Source: Sphaerospermopsis torques-reginae ITEP-024 (lineage in GTDB: Bacteria; Cyanobacteriota; Cyanobacteriia; Cyanobacteriales; Nostocaceae). From it: a stretch of 64,000 nt of DNA. The stretch's first letter is position 1; every line of letters begins with the position of its first letter. The notes under the pieces are model-generated. The model had not been told where the DNA came from, ran no database searches, and was given only the letters and a program-made list of their open reading frames with translations. Shown in pieces: positions 16,468 through 25,986 of the stretch. Position numbers and translations under genes: made by a program. The stretch covers positions 3,162,001 to 3,226,000 of the forward strand of contig NZ_CP080598.1 of assembly GCF_019598945.1 (NCBI RefSeq), in the 5' to 3' direction.

Positions 16468-17226
16468 ATGTATCAAATAGATCCACCATTATCTCCTCAA
16501 GAAGCATTGCCAACTATGTATGATTTACCTAGTGAAAATCAGGAGGAACCAGGATTGCCAGATGAATTTCACTTATTACAGCCTGAATTGTTACGTATTA
16601 CCTTTCGTCCACCTACCTATAGTGAAGATAATATATTTACAGGTAGTGATTTAAACTTATATTATGATTCCCGCCATCCCCAATGGTATAAGCGCCCAGA
16701 TTGGTTTGCAGTATTGGGGGTGTCTCGATTTTATCAAGAAACAGAACTCAGATTAAGTTACGTTACTTGGCAGGAGGGAGTAAATCCTTTCGTAGCTATA
16801 GAATTGATATCACCAGGTACAGAAGCAGAGGATTTAGGTAGAAGTTTAAGGGAAGTTAATCAGCCTCCTAATAAATGGTCAGTTTATGAACAAATTCTCA
16901 GAATCCCCTATTATTTTGTTTATAACCGTTATACAGATGAGTTTAATTGTTTTGGGTTGGTAATGAGTCGTTATCAATCTTTGCCAATAAATGGACTAGG
17001 GGTATGGTTAGAAGAAGCAGAACTGGGTTTAGGATTATGGCATGGAGAATATCAGGGATTAACCAGATCGTGGCTACGTTGGTATGATCGAGATCATAAC
17101 TGGTTGCCTACACCAGTAGAACAAGAAAAGCAACGTGCAGAACAGGAAAAACAACGTGCAGATTTAGCCGAAGCAGAATTAGCTAAATTAAGACAGTTAC
17201 TAGCAGAAAAAGGAGTTAATTTGTAG
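16468..17226 (+). CDS. Uma2-family (DUF820) putative endonuclease with coiled-coil tail
   Basis: 252 residues of the Uma2/DUF820 family, which has a PD-(D/E)XK-like fold and is hugely expanded in cyanobacteria. Visible parts are the RPDWFAVLGV strand (Asp of the active-site region) and PFVAIELISPGTEAEDLG (E-x-(I)S in the catalytic E-x-x position), then YVFYNRYT-like strands. The C-terminus (VEQEKQRAEQEKQRADLAEA onward) is a heptad-pattern coiled coil that could mediate oligomerisation. GGGAG lies about 10 bases upstream of ATG 16468. Biological role is unknown for the family. Standalone. Confidence 0.85.
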   Translation: MYQIDPPLSPQEALPTMYDLPSENQEEPGLPDEFHLLQPELLRITFRPPTYSEDNIFTGSDLNLYYDSRHPQWYKRPDWFAVLGVSRFYQETELRLSYVTWQEGVNPFVAIELISPGTEAEDLGRSLREVNQPPNKWSVYEQILRIPYYFVYNRYTDEFNCFGLVMSRYQSLPINGLGVWLEEAELGLGLWHGEYQGLTRSWLRWYDRDHNWLPTPVEQEKQRAEQEKQRADLAEAELAKLRQLLAEKGVNL

Positions 17227-17718
17227 TATTGCAAGTAGGTAAGCAAAATTGATTATACAGGGTTTGATGAAAAAGTCTTTTCATATAGCCTGGGAATAGG
17301 GAATAGGGAATAGTTCTAGCTATCTGACACTACCAAATTTTTGGAGCTATCAGAGGTGAAATGCAATGTTTTCCTACCACACCCTTCAAATACCTGGCAT
17401 CTGATTTTCCTTTTACCCGTCTGTAACTCTTGATTTATCTGCGTTTTGCGTTTATATGGCTTACGCCACGCTCCGCTATCAGCAAGACCTAAGTAGGGTT
17501 TGCTGAGAAAGTCTTGTCGTGATGACAGGTGACAGGTGCTACGCCACGGTGCTACGCCACGGTGACAGTTTCAAGAGTTGGATAGGAACGATTTTTCCTT
17601 TGAGTAGGAATTAAATGCAAGGTTTTTAAGTTTCCACCCCGTAAAAGCTTGCACTTTTTTTACCTGAAAACGGCTCAAACCCTTTACCTGTAATCTTTTC
17701 ATGTTTATTCAGCAAGCC
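17227..17718. other. Intergenic repeat-rich region
   Basis: Contains short tandem units near 17525-17570 (GACAGGTG and GTGCTACGCCACG repeated) and scattered copies of a GCAAGCCCTAAGTA-like end motif. No gene recognised. Confidence 0.5.
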
Positions 17719-18243
17719 CTAAGTATTCATAGTTCCTGTCACTGTCCACTCTAACCCTTGCATCTGGGTAGACTCAACGACTTTTGGATGCGGATCAATT
17801 GGTTTGATTAGAGTTCTTAATTTAAGCTGTACTTTTGAAGGATCAATAGCACGCGGAAATAACTTTGAAGTTTTTACTGGCTGCTCAAGATGCAAAATAA
17901 CACACAACCGTTGCCCTTTCAAAATTTCTCTAGCAAAATTACTTTCGCAGATGTCTGATGCGTGAATCTTGGCAGGTAACATAGCCGCAAGGGTATACAA
18001 GACTTTTTGGACTACTTCATCTGCTAAATCTATGGTTTTTGTCCGAGGATGCTGTCTATAGTCCTTAGCTTCAATTAACCATATCACCTGATTCTCAATT
18101 GCGAGAAGATCAACTGCTTTAATTCCCGGCGACATCTTAGAGAACTGGTGACGATAAAAAGCCCATTCATCGTACTTGCAAACTTTCCATGAATCAGGAA
18201 AGGTAAATATCAAGCTATCAATCTGGATATTTATCACACTCAA
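17719..18243 (-). CDS. Putative PD-(D/E)XK nuclease partner of the adjacent ATPase
   Basis: About 174 residues. The centre [20 protein letters not shown], then KDYRQHPR, fits D-(x)n-E-x-K: a metal-binding Asp at the start of one strand and EAK at the end of the next, the core of many restriction-like nucleases. A preceding helix and a downstream [10 protein letters not shown]-type helix agree with the fold. I do not know a named family. It starts with TTG (18243), overlapping the ATPase stop by two bases; a GTG two codons later is the alternative. The tight coupling argues that the two products act together, perhaps as a defence ATPase plus effector. Inference. Confidence 0.6.
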   Translation of the reverse strand: MSVINIQIDSLIFTFPDSWKVCKYDEWAFYRHQFSKMSPGIKAVDLLAIENQVIWLIEAKDYRQHPRTKTIDLADEVVQKVLYTLAAMLPAKIHASDICESNFAREILKGQRLCVILHLEQPVKTSKLFPRAIDPSKVQLKLRTLIKPIDPHPKVVESTQMQGLEWTVTGTMNT

Positions 18244-19289
18244 ACTCCACTACTAATAAAACGATCAGATTGAGCAAGCTCTTCGTCCAGTGTTGTAATA
18301 TCGCCAATTTCGTCAATTGCATCTCCTTGGTTGACCACAACACCGTCATCTGAAAAGTGCAAACCAAAGAATCTTGAGTTGAGTTCAATATTTTGCTTAT
18401 CTGTCATTAATATTTCAAGCTCACGCAATAGGAATAAACTATGAGTAGCAATAAATACTTGAATACCTGTTTTGCTTAGATTTACAATGCTTTGAGCTAC
18501 TTGTTTGATTAGAAGTGGATTGAGATTTGCTTCAGGTTCATCCCAGAATAAGAAACCTTTCTCAATTAATACCCCAGTGGCGATCAAACGCGCTAACATC
18601 GCTAGTTTACGCTGGCCTTCTGCAACAAGTGGCATCTCAAAGCGACCGCGCTCATTCTTCAAATAAAAACGTCCATTTTTATCTAGCTCAATTGAGCCAC
18701 CCATTGCCTGTTCAAGTGGAGTTAACAATTCTTGGATTCTTTTTTCTTTAGTCCCTCGCTGTAAAGGAGCGCCTATAAGTATACAAGTGTCTCGCCAAGT
18801 CTCTTCAAATTCAAGGTAATGGCCTTCGTACACTGAAACAAAGTTTGGGAAAATACTGAGTAACTCACGAGTTGGGATATAAGCTGGAGAACTGTCCAGC
18901 CAAGCCTTGGGAACTTGCTCTATTAGCACCTCTGTTTTACTGTTTGTAGAGAAGCTAAATTCAAAATTGAACTGCTTATCTTCAAACAAGAGTTTAATGT
19001 CACATCTCTCACGTCCTTGCTTTCTTCTAGTAAGTCGGCCAAGAGATTCTGGACGAAAAACATTGATGAGCTTGTCTGCTAGACGAGTTTGCAATAAAGT
19101 TTTTGTTGGTGTACTGCTTGTTGGTTTGCGGCTTTCTTCCCAACTGGTTGCAAGTGCTGAATAGACGACTTTCAGAAGATGTGTTTTCCCCGATCCATTT
19201 TCTCCAACGATTACATTCAGATATTTAGAGAATTGGAGATTTGCACTAGGAAAAACTGTGAAGTTTTTAATATTTATATTATTTAGCAT
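18240..19289 (-). CDS. AAA family (ABC/SMC-like) ATPase, possible defence component
   Basis: 349 residues of the AAA_15/AAA_21-like class. Walker A is [12 protein letters not shown] (29-40). A signature-like [20 protein letters not shown] precedes Walker [15 protein letters not shown], and an H-loop [14 protein letters not shown] follows. There is no TOPRIM domain, so it is not a complete OLD nuclease; the coupled downstream gene may supply the nuclease. Small ATPases of this class occur in many two-gene anti-phage modules (for example Septu PtuA, Gabija GajA), but neither partner here matches those by eye. It is followed downstream by the nuclease-like gene and preceded by a PIN TA pair on the same strand. 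Confidence 0.78.
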   Translation of the reverse strand: MLNNINIKNFTVFPSANLQFSKYLNVIVGENGSGKTHLLKVVYSALATSWEESRKPTSSTPTKTLLQTRLADKLINVFRPESLGRLTRRKQGRERCDIKLLFEDKQFNFEFSFSTNSKTEVLIEQVPKAWLDSSPAYIPTRELLSIFPNFVSVYEGHYLEFEETWRDTCILIGAPLQRGTKEKRIQELLTPLEQAMGGSIELDKNGRFYLKNERGRFEMPLVAEGQRKLAMLARLIATGVLIEKGFLFWDEPEANLNPLLIKQVAQSIVNLSKTGIQVFIATHSLFLLRELEILMTDKQNIELNSRFFGLHFSDDGVVVNQGDAIDEIGDITTLDEELAQSDRFISSGV

Positions 19290-19308
19290 AAATTATTTTA
19301 ATTCTGTA

Positions 19309-19725
19309 TTACTTGCTTAATCGTTGCAACAATTCCTGTATTGATAGCACAGGTATAGAAGAACTTAAAAAACCTTTAGCATCGCGTGTCAGAATAGCGT
19401 TTAATCCCTGCTCGACCGCACAAAAAATTTGCACTGCATCTTCAAAATCAGCCAACCCAGATTTTAATGCTGATTCTAAAACGGCTCGGTTAACGGGACA
19501 AATAACCATAACAGTCAAAGTTTCTGATACTGCTTGCCGTGCTTGCTCAATGCTGAGAGTATGTTTGCGAGCAATATAGAAAATATCAGTTAGCGTTGTT
19601 GCTGTCACATAGCCAACAACTTGACCACTATCAATGGCTTGAAACAGCAGTTCTGCATCTTGGGAAAATGGCTCTCGTTGCAACAGAAAATCTAGGACAA
19701 TATTGGTATCAACTAAAACTCTCAC
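19309..19725 (-). CDS. PIN-domain toxin
   Basis: 138 residues with PIN acidic residues in MRVLVDTNIVLDFLLQ (two Asp), TATTLTDIFYIARK, GLADFEDAVQIFCA and ILTRDAKGF. It starts with GTG at 19725, sharing one base with the antitoxin's TAG stop (TAGTG), so it is translationally coupled. Expected RNase activity is held in check by the upstream partner. Confidence 0.87.
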   Translation of the reverse strand: MRVLVDTNIVLDFLLQREPFSQDAELLFQAIDSGQVVGYVTATTLTDIFYIARKHTLSIEQARQAVSETLTVMVICPVNRAVLESALKSGLADFEDAVQIFCAVEQGLNAILTRDAKGFLSSSIPVLSIQELLQRLSK

Positions 19726-19952
19726 TAAAGATACTTCTCCACTCGTCGCTCTTCTAACATTGCAGCTACTTGCTCATCAGTTGGTGCAGGTTGGTCTGTT
19801 TTCAATAAGCCCCGCATCCGTTGAATTGCACCAGAGCGATCAACATTGAAAGTTGGCTGATTTTGCAATGACTCAATTATGGCACTGACTAACGCAAGGC
19901 GATCGCTTGATGGTAGTTGAAATATCTGCTCTTTAAGTTCTTGTAACAACAT
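19725..19952 (-). CDS. Small antitoxin paired with PIN toxin
   Basis: 75 residues. An N-terminal helix-rich segment (LKEQIFQLPSSDRLALVSAI, then IESLQ) is typical of addiction-module antitoxins found with cyanobacterial PIN proteins. The C-terminal half is flexible and charged (TDEQVAAMLEERRVEKYL). Located directly upstream of the toxin in the same operon. Confidence 0.75.
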   Translation of the reverse strand: MLLQELKEQIFQLPSSDRLALVSAIIESLQNQPTFNVDRSGAIQRMRGLLKTDQPAPTDEQVAAMLEERRVEKYL

Positions 19953-20039
19953 AGATAGCTCCTATGGTTGAATGGTTGTCTAATATATGTTGTCTATTCA
20001 GTATATTATAAGCGATCTCGCTTTATACGTTTAATTTGA

Positions 20040-20077
20040 GCGATCGCACTTCATCAATCTAACCTACGAGCGATCGC
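20040..20077. repeat. Paired HIP1 octamers
   Basis: GCGATCGC occurs at 20040-20047 and 20070-20077, with a degenerate copy near 20010. HIP1 is the highly iterated palindrome of cyanobacterial genomes. Confidence 0.8.
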
Positions 20078-20115
20078 TTCACAATTATATATCTTACGCA
20101 ATTCTGCGGACTGCT

Positions 20116-23100
20116 TCAATGGTCAGATGATTTCAACTTAATACCCAAAACCTGAGTATAAGCACCTCTAGCCTGAGTTACCCCAATTGTCCTCTGTGCT
20201 GATTCTATCATCGGACGACGCAGACTCACAACAATAAACTGCGCTTGTTGTGCTTGTTGTTTAATCATTTTCGCTAATCTTTCCACATTTGCCCCATCCA
20301 AAAACATATCAACTTCATCAAAAGCATAAAACGGTGATGGACGATATCTTTGCAGGGAGAAAATAAAACTTAATGCTGTTAAAGATTTTTCCCCCCCAGA
20401 CATAGAAGCTAAACGCTGTACGGGTTTTCCTTTGGGATGTGCAACTAAGTTTAAACCACTATTAAAAGGATCTTCTGCATTGTCCAGTTGTAAATAACCG
20501 TCACCATCGGATAGGGTGGCAAAAATTGATTGAAAGTTCTCATTAACTGCATCGAAAGCTTCTTTAAATGCAGTTTGACGTAAAGTGGTAAAATTCTCAA
20601 TCCTTAATAATAATTCTGTTCTTTCCCCTTCTAAGGTTTCTAATTTCTGGGTGAGTTCTTGTAAACGCCCTTCTACTATTTCATAATCAGTCAAAGCTAA
20701 CATATTTACCGGTTCCATTGCCTGTAAACGTTTGCCTAAACTGCGTAATTCTTTTTGCAATTCTTCTAAATCTACTTTACCCGGTACTTCTGGTAAGGGG
20801 TTGGGTAATTCTGCGGCTAAGGTTTGCAGTTGCGTTTGCAATGCGGTTAAATCTTCTTGGCGTTTTTCTTGGATTTGTTGCAGTTTCTCAATTTCCCATT
20901 GTAATTGTTGTTGACGTAAAATTAAACTTCTTAATTCTTGTTCCGTTGCGTCTCGTTTCTTTTTCTCCTCACCTAAATTTTGCTCAAGTTCTTTTAAACT
21001 AGCTTGAGTTGCGGTAATTTGAGTATTCAGTTCTGCAAGTTGACTGTTAACTGTTGACTGTTGAATTTCAAGATTGGCTTTTTCATTTTGATATTCAATA
21101 ACTCGCGTTTCTGATTCTTTTGTTTTTTCTTGTAAACGCTGTTTTTGATTTTCCAGATTTTGCAATCTTTGTTCTACTTCCCTAACAGTAGTTTCTTTTT
21201 GTTGTAATTGCTGCTCTTGGTTTCTAATGGTAGCTTGAATTTCCTGCCATTCACTGGGAGTTTGGGAAGCTTCCAACTCAGCCAAGGTTTGTCTTAATTG
21301 TTGCAGTTGATTTTCTTTTCCTGGTAATTCCCGATCTAAAACCTCTAACCGAGATTGAGCATTATTGAACTTTTCAGTGTTTTGAGATAGTTGAGAACGG
21401 GTATTTTCTAACTGCGCGTTTAAGGTTTTCACCTCTTTTTTCAACTGTTCTAAATATAATTGTTGTTCCCTACGTCCTTGTCTTGTTTCCGTTAATTCCA
21501 AAGAAAGCTGTTTACTACGAGAAGATAAAGTATTAATTGCTTCTGCACAACGTTCTAAAACTCGTTCAATATCTCCTAACCGCGTCCTTAAATTGACAAC
21601 TTCCTCAGATTCCTTTTGTTCACCAGTGCCAAATTTTAAACTTGAGCGTTGCGTATTACTACCCCCAGTCATAGCACCGCTAGTTTCTAATAATTCGCCA
21701 TCTAGAGTAACAATGCGATAAAGTCCGATTTGGGTTCTCGCTTGTTCCAAAGTTCTGAAAACTACCGTATTTCCAAAAACATACTTAAAAACTTCTTGAT
21801 AACGCTGCTCGCACTCTACCAGATTCATCGCATATTCTACAAAACCATCAACATAACGCAAAGTTAAATCTGGGGTAAATTTCGGCGCTTTAATTTTATT
21901 CAAGGGTAAAAAAGTTGCTCTACCGGCGCGTTTTTGTTTTAATAATTCAATCCCCGCAGCAGCAACCCGATCATCTTCAACTACAATATGACCTAATCTT
22001 GCACCCGCAGCAGTTTCCAAAGCTGCATGATAACGAGAGTCAACTTTACCCAAATCAACAACCAACCCACACAAACCCGGTAAACCAGATTGAATAATTA
22101 ATTTACTTGCTTGAGTTCCTTGAACTTCTTGCTGCGCTTGGGTTTGTGCTTCCAGTTTATCTAACTGACGTTGTTTATCGCGTTGTTCTTGTAATAAACG
22201 TTTTTGGGTATCTTGTTGTATTTGTAATTCCTGATCTGTTGCAGCTAAATTTTCTGCTAAATTTTGAATCGGTGTACTAGAACCGTTAAACTCAACTTCT
22301 AATTTTTCGTATTCTGCTTGTTTTTCGGCTAATTGTGGTTCTAAAGTAGCAATAATTTGAGATTCTTCTGTAATAAGTTCTTGTAGCTGAAAATTCCTTT
22401 CTCTCAGTTGTGCTTGCTCAGTTCTTTGAGGTTCAATAGTTTGCAGTAAAGTTTCAATTTGCCGACTTAAAGCTGTTTGTTGTTGTACCCAAGCTTCCGA
22501 AGCACTAGCAATTTCCGCCGCAACTTGACGGGATGATTCTAAACTTTCCCGCACCTGGTTACGTTCATTTTGTAAAGACGTTAAATTTAAACTTTCTGAA
22601 TTATATTGTTGTTGATTTTGTTGGAGAGAAACCTGATAATCTTGAATTTCTTGTTGAGTTTGGTTTAATCGTTTAATAGTTTCTTGCAAATGAGACTCTA
22701 TCTCACCCTGTTGCCGTTGTATTTGTTTGCGCTCCGCTTCTTGATTTGCAAAAGTAGACTGAACCGCTAAAAGCTGATCTTCACCCAAAGATTTTACACG
22801 CGCATTGAGTTCATCAAGAGCAGTAGTAGTTTCAATAATATTGTGATTAACAGTATTTAAACTTTCAGAATTTTGAGCAAACGCAACATCACCAGCTTGA
22901 ATATCTGCTACCAACTTTTCCTGCTTTGCTTGGAGAGAACGCCATGATAACACAGATTCCCAAGATTGCTTTTCCTGAAACTCCTTTTTTAGCTGACGAT
23001 ACTTTTCAGCCTTGATTTTATCTTGATAAAGGCGATCGCGTTGTAAAGTTAACTCAGTTTCAATAATTTTACAACTATCCTCCTTTTCCTTAACCTCATC

Positions 23101-23763
23101 CAAAGTTCCCTTAGCTTGATTAATCTTTCTATCAAACGCAGCAACACCAGCTAACTCATCAATAATTTCTCGACGCTCCTTATCATTCATAGAAATAATG
23201 CTAGTGACATCACCCTGTAAAACCACATTATAACCTTCAGGGTAAATTCTTAAATTTTCCAACTCCTCATGTAACTCAGTCAAAGTACAAGAAGACCCAT
23301 TAATATAATAATTAGAAGTATAACCACCTTGAGAGTTAACCCGTAAACGTCGAGTAACACTCCACTCATCAGATTTTAGATTTTGGATTTTGGATTTTGG
23401 ATTTTCTTCATTTTCTTTTTCTTCTACTTCTTCCACTTCCTCAACTTCCTCCCCTTCCTCACTCTGCGACTCTGCGCCTCTGCGTGAGACAATATCAGAA
23501 ATATCAAAAGTAACAGTGACAATAGCCTCAATAGCATTACGACCCTTAGCGACTTGATTATTATTAACCAAATCCGGCAACTTATCAGCACGCATACCCT
23601 TAGAACTGGAGAGTCCTAAGCAGAACAGCAACGCATCCAGAATATTTGACTTTCCCGATCCATTAGGACCAGAAATGACAGTACAACCCGGTAGTAAAGG
23701 GACAGAAGTTGTACCACCGAAAGACTTAAAATTAGTAAGTTCAACCCGCTTGATATGCACCAT
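20116..23763 (-). CDS. smc: Chromosome segregation protein SMC
   Basis: Full-length SMC, 1215 residues. It has an N-terminal ATPase lobe with Walker A GPNGSGKSNILDAL (33-46), a coiled coil, a hinge (GLPGLCGLVVDLGKVDSRYH, then a GARLGHIVVEDD region near 560-600), a second coiled coil, and a C-terminal lobe with signature LASMSGGEKSLTAL and Walker B YAFDEVDMFLDGANVER. It condenses and segregates the chromosome, normally with ScpA and ScpB. One odd feature lies at about residues 93-130, inside the N-terminal lobe: an inserted acidic low-complexity stretch followed by KSKIQNLKSDEW, encoded by tandem heptamers (23372-23405) that elsewhere form intergenic STRRs. ATG 23763. A fragment of the 3' end is duplicated at 13168-13313. 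Confidence 0.97.
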   Translation of the reverse strand: MVHIKRVELTNFKSFGGTTSVPLLPGCTVISGPNGSGKSNILDALLFCLGLSSSKGMRADKLPDLVNNNQVAKGRNAIEAIVTVTFDISDIVSRRGAESQSEEGEEVEEVEEVEEKENEENPKSKIQNLKSDEWSVTRRLRVNSQGGYTSNYYINGSSCTLTELHEELENLRIYPEGYNVVLQGDVTSIISMNDKERREIIDELAGVAAFDRKINQAKGTLDEVKEKEDSCKIIETELTLQRDRLYQDKIKAEKYRQLKKEFQEKQSWESVLSWRSLQAKQEKLVADIQAGDVAFAQNSESLNTVNHNIIETTTALDELNARVKSLGEDQLLAVQSTFANQEAERKQIQRQQGEIESHLQETIKRLNQTQQEIQDYQVSLQQNQQQYNSESLNLTSLQNERNQVRESLESSRQVAAEIASASEAWVQQQTALSRQIETLLQTIEPQRTEQAQLRERNFQLQELITEESQIIATLEPQLAEKQAEYEKLEVEFNGSSTPIQNLAENLAATDQELQIQQDTQKRLLQEQRDKQRQLDKLEAQTQAQQEVQGTQASKLIIQSGLPGLCGLVVDLGKVDSRYHAALETAAGARLGHIVVEDDRVAAAGIELLKQKRAGRATFLPLNKIKAPKFTPDLTLRYVDGFVEYAMNLVECEQRYQEVFKYVFGNTVVFRTLEQARTQIGLYRIVTLDGELLETSGAMTGGSNTQRSSLKFGTGEQKESEEVVNLRTRLGDIERVLERCAEAINTLSSRSKQLSLELTETRQGRREQQLYLEQLKKEVKTLNAQLENTRSQLSQNTEKFNNAQSRLEVLDRELPGKENQLQQLRQTLAELEASQTPSEWQEIQATIRNQEQQLQQKETTVREVEQRLQNLENQKQRLQEKTKESETRVIEYQNEKANLEIQQSTVNSQLAELNTQITATQASLKELEQNLGEEKKKRDATEQELRSLILRQQQLQWEIEKLQQIQEKRQEDLTALQTQLQTLAAELPNPLPEVPGKVDLEELQKELRSLGKRLQAMEPVNMLALTDYEIVEGRLQELTQKLETLEGERTELLLRIENFTTLRQTAFKEAFDAVNENFQSIFATLSDGDGYLQLDNAEDPFNSGLNLVAHPKGKPVQRLASMSGGEKSLTALSFIFSLQRYRPSPFYAFDEVDMFLDGANVERLAKMIKQQAQQAQFIVVSLRRPMIESAQRTIGVTQARGAYTQVLGIKLKSSDH

Positions 23764-23914
23764 TATGGGCGCTGCTTCACTGTAAACTGGTATAAAGGAA
23801 CAAGTGTATCAATTATTTTTCAATATTTGCAACTGTTTAGGAATTTTAGATTTTAGATTTTGGATTTTAGATTGATTCTGAGAAATCACTCAACCTAAAA
23901 AACATCATACCCAT

Positions 23915-23943
23915 ATCCCCGACTTCTTCAATAAGTCGGGGAT
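23915..23943. other. Perfect 11-bp hairpin in intergenic spacer
   Basis: ATCCCCGACTT pairs with AAGTCGGGGAT around a 7-base loop. There is no T-tract, so it is not a classical terminator. It is a type of dispersed hairpin often seen in cyanobacteria. Confidence 0.7.
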
Positions 23944-24090
23944 CTCACAACTTCTCAAATACTAACAACTTACCTTAATATTTAACTTAGATTTTAAATC
24001 CAGCCTCTGACACAAAAAACTCTCGAAAACATCCTTCCTTTGTGTACTTTGCGTACTTTGCGGTTCGTTCCTCTTAATTCCCTAATCAAC

Positions 24091-24576
24091 ATGAAACTAT
24101 TGTACCAAAACTTTATCATTCGTGACTGGCAAAAGAGCGATTGCACAGCAGCAGCAAACGTAATTAGTACAGTCTTAGCAGAATATGGCTTAGGTTGGGA
24201 AGCAGACGGTGCAGATAGAGACGTTTTAGAAATTGAGGAATATTACTTAGCTGTTGGTGGTGAATTTTGGGTAATTGAACACCAAAACAAAATAGTAGGT
24301 ACAGGGGCATATTATCCCATAAAACGGGGAGAACAGGCTGTAGAAATCAGAAAAATGTATCTTTTACCAGAAATTCGTGGTTTAGGTTTAGGAAAATATT
24401 TATTACAGCAGCTAGAATTAACTATAGAAAAACGCGGATTTAAACAAATTTGGATAGAAACAGCCAGCGTCTTAAAAGAAGCGGTTCAGCTTTATGAGAA
24501 TAATGGATATATCCCCGCTACAGGAGTGGAAACAAAAAGATGCGATCGCGTGTATGTAAAATATCTTAGGGAATAG
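24091..24576 (+). CDS. GNAT family N-acetyltransferase
   Basis: About 161 residues. The acetyl-CoA binding motif A is visible as IRKMYLLPEIRGLGLGKYLL (R-G-L-G-L-G-K), followed by motif B (IWIETASVLKEAVQLYENNG, then YIP). Substrate is unknown; the overall form (E-R-K-M-Y-L-P, E-T, L-Y-E-N-G-Y) resembles small-molecule or amino-acid N-acetyltransferases. I chose ATG 24091 (MKLLYQNF) because the upstream 51 bases derive from a dispersed TTTGCGTACTTTGCGGTTC repeat. It precedes comF by 53 bases on the same strand. Confidence 0.87.
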   Translation: MKLLYQNFIIRDWQKSDCTAAANVISTVLAEYGLGWEADGADRDVLEIEEYYLAVGGEFWVIEHQNKIVGTGAYYPIKRGEQAVEIRKMYLLPEIRGLGLGKYLLQQLELTIEKRGFKQIWIETASVLKEAVQLYENNGYIPATGVETKRCDRVYVKYLRE

Positions 24577-24629
24577 GGACTGGGGACTGGGGACTTGGAA
24601 AAAGATAAATAACCCAATTACCAATTATT

Positions 24630-25295
24630 ATGTTTAAAAATTTACTCAATTTGTTTTTACAGAACAATTGCCCGATATGCCAGCGCAACACAAAACAGCA
24701 ACTTTGTCAATATTGTAATAAACAATTACAAAGCTGCCATCTGCAAAACCCCAATGTCTTATGGAAAGAACCTTTACCCGTGTTTAGTTGGGGGAGTTAT
24801 GGAGGAACATTGAAAAGGGCGATCGCCGTCATGAAATATGAAAACCACCCAGAAATTGGGCGGTTATTGGGTCAGTATTTAGGAGAATCATGGTTATTAA
24901 ATTGTACATTAAAAAATCAAAAACCTGTAATTGTACCAATACCACTCCACCCAAAAAAGCTGGAAGAAAGGGGTTTTAATCAAGCTGAAATCATCGCCCA
25001 AGGATTTTGTCAAATCACTGGGTTAAAATTAAAATCAAATGGATTAGCCAGAATAAAAAATACAAAAGCACAATTTAGCGTATCCGGTGCAGAAAGAGAA
25101 CAAAATTTAGCAGATGCTTTTGCTCTAGGATTGGATTTTAGCCGTACTCATCCAGATGCACCCGTGCTATTAGTGGATGATATTTATACTACTGGCGCAA
25201 CCGTCAAATCTGCTGTATATACACTTAATCAAGGTCATATTTCTGTATTGGGGGTAGCGGCTGTAGCCACAACGGGTAAAGATAGATCAGCCTAG
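24630..25295 (+). CDS. comF: ComF-family phosphoribosyltransferase-like protein
   Basis: 221 residues. An N-terminal double-zinc-finger-like region has CPIC, C-Q-Y-C (about 15-34). A PRTase fold follows, with VPIPLHPKKLEERGFNQAE and the PRPP-binding loop VLLVDDIYTTGAT (about 184-196). ComF proteins take part in DNA uptake or recombination in naturally competent bacteria, and members are widespread in cyanobacteria. Could be co-transcribed with the GNAT gene upstream. Confidence 0.9.
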   Translation: MFKNLLNLFLQNNCPICQRNTKQQLCQYCNKQLQSCHLQNPNVLWKEPLPVFSWGSYGGTLKRAIAVMKYENHPEIGRLLGQYLGESWLLNCTLKNQKPVIVPIPLHPKKLEERGFNQAEIIAQGFCQITGLKLKSNGLARIKNTKAQFSVSGAEREQNLADAFALGLDFSRTHPDAPVLLVDDIYTTGATVKSAVYTLNQGHISVLGVAAVATTGKDRSA

Positions 25296-25363
25296 AGTTA
25301 ATGGGCAACTTGTGGGTGATAAATCTATAATTAACAAAATTATACCCTGTGTTTGAGGGGGAA

Positions 25364-25852
25364 ATGTTTTCATTTATGAACAAAGCTTTTGCAGTGGGTT
25401 TAAAAAAAATAATTATCTTCCCTGTAAGTATACTGACAATGTTATTCAGTACAAATACTGTATTTGCTCAAAATGCAAATAATGCAAATACAAATAACTT
25501 ATATAAACCCATTCCCTTAAATAGTAGTTCAGAAATTTCTGATACATTAACAGCTACAGATATTCCCACAGGTCAAGGAGGATTTGCGCGTGATTATACA
25601 GTTAAGTTAAATAAAGGTGATAATTTAGCTATTGATTTGTCATCTGAGAACTTCGACACTATTATTACTCTTTTAGGTCCAGATGGTTCAACAGTGGCAG
25701 AAAATGATGATGGACCAGATGGGACAAGTAATTCTCTCCTATTTACCCGCATTACCGAAACAGGAAATTATATTGTTCGTGTCCGGTCTTTTGGAGAAAC
25801 GGGAGTGGGAAAGTATAGACTCAAAGTAACCAAACTGCAACCAGTGAAGTAG
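25364..25852 (+). CDS. Secreted pre-peptidase C-terminal (PPC) domain protein
   Basis: About 162 residues. A signal peptide (KKIIIFPVSILTMLFSTNTV, then FAQ|N) is followed by a single PPC beta-sandwich: DYTVKLNKGDNLAIDLSSEN, FDTIITLLGPDGSTVAENDD, ETGNYIVRVRSFGETGVGKY. Such domains usually sit at the end of secreted proteases; here there is no protease. ATG 25364 follows GAGGGGG closely; ATG 25376 is the alternative and gives the same mature protein. Confidence 0.82.
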   Translation: MFSFMNKAFAVGLKKIIIFPVSILTMLFSTNTVFAQNANNANTNNLYKPIPLNSSSEISDTLTATDIPTGQGGFARDYTVKLNKGDNLAIDLSSENFDTIITLLGPDGSTVAENDDGPDGTSNSLLFTRITETGNYIVRVRSFGETGVGKYRLKVTKLQPVK

Positions 25853-25857
25853 GGAAT

Positions 25858-25926
25858 AGATGACAGGTGACAGGTGACAGGTGACAGGTGACAGGTGACA
25901 GGTGACAGGTGACAGGTGACAGGTGA
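25858..25926. repeat. STRR array (CAGGTGA), about nine units
   Basis: Perfect tandem CAGGTGA heptamers lie between the PPC gene and rpaA, which converge. Confidence 0.92.
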
Positions 25927-25986
25927 GATGGGGAGAAAATAGTTTACTTCTTCCCTGTTCCCAGTCCCCAGTCCCCAGTCACCATA

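Noticed and set aside
23915-23943. 11-bp hairpin as a terminator for smc or the acetyltransferase
   Set aside because: No T-tract on either strand, and it lies upstream of both genes.
25858-25926. Regular tandem array that might suggest a CRISPR
   Set aside because: Units are 7 bp, head to tail with no spacers; these are STRRs. No cas genes in the window.
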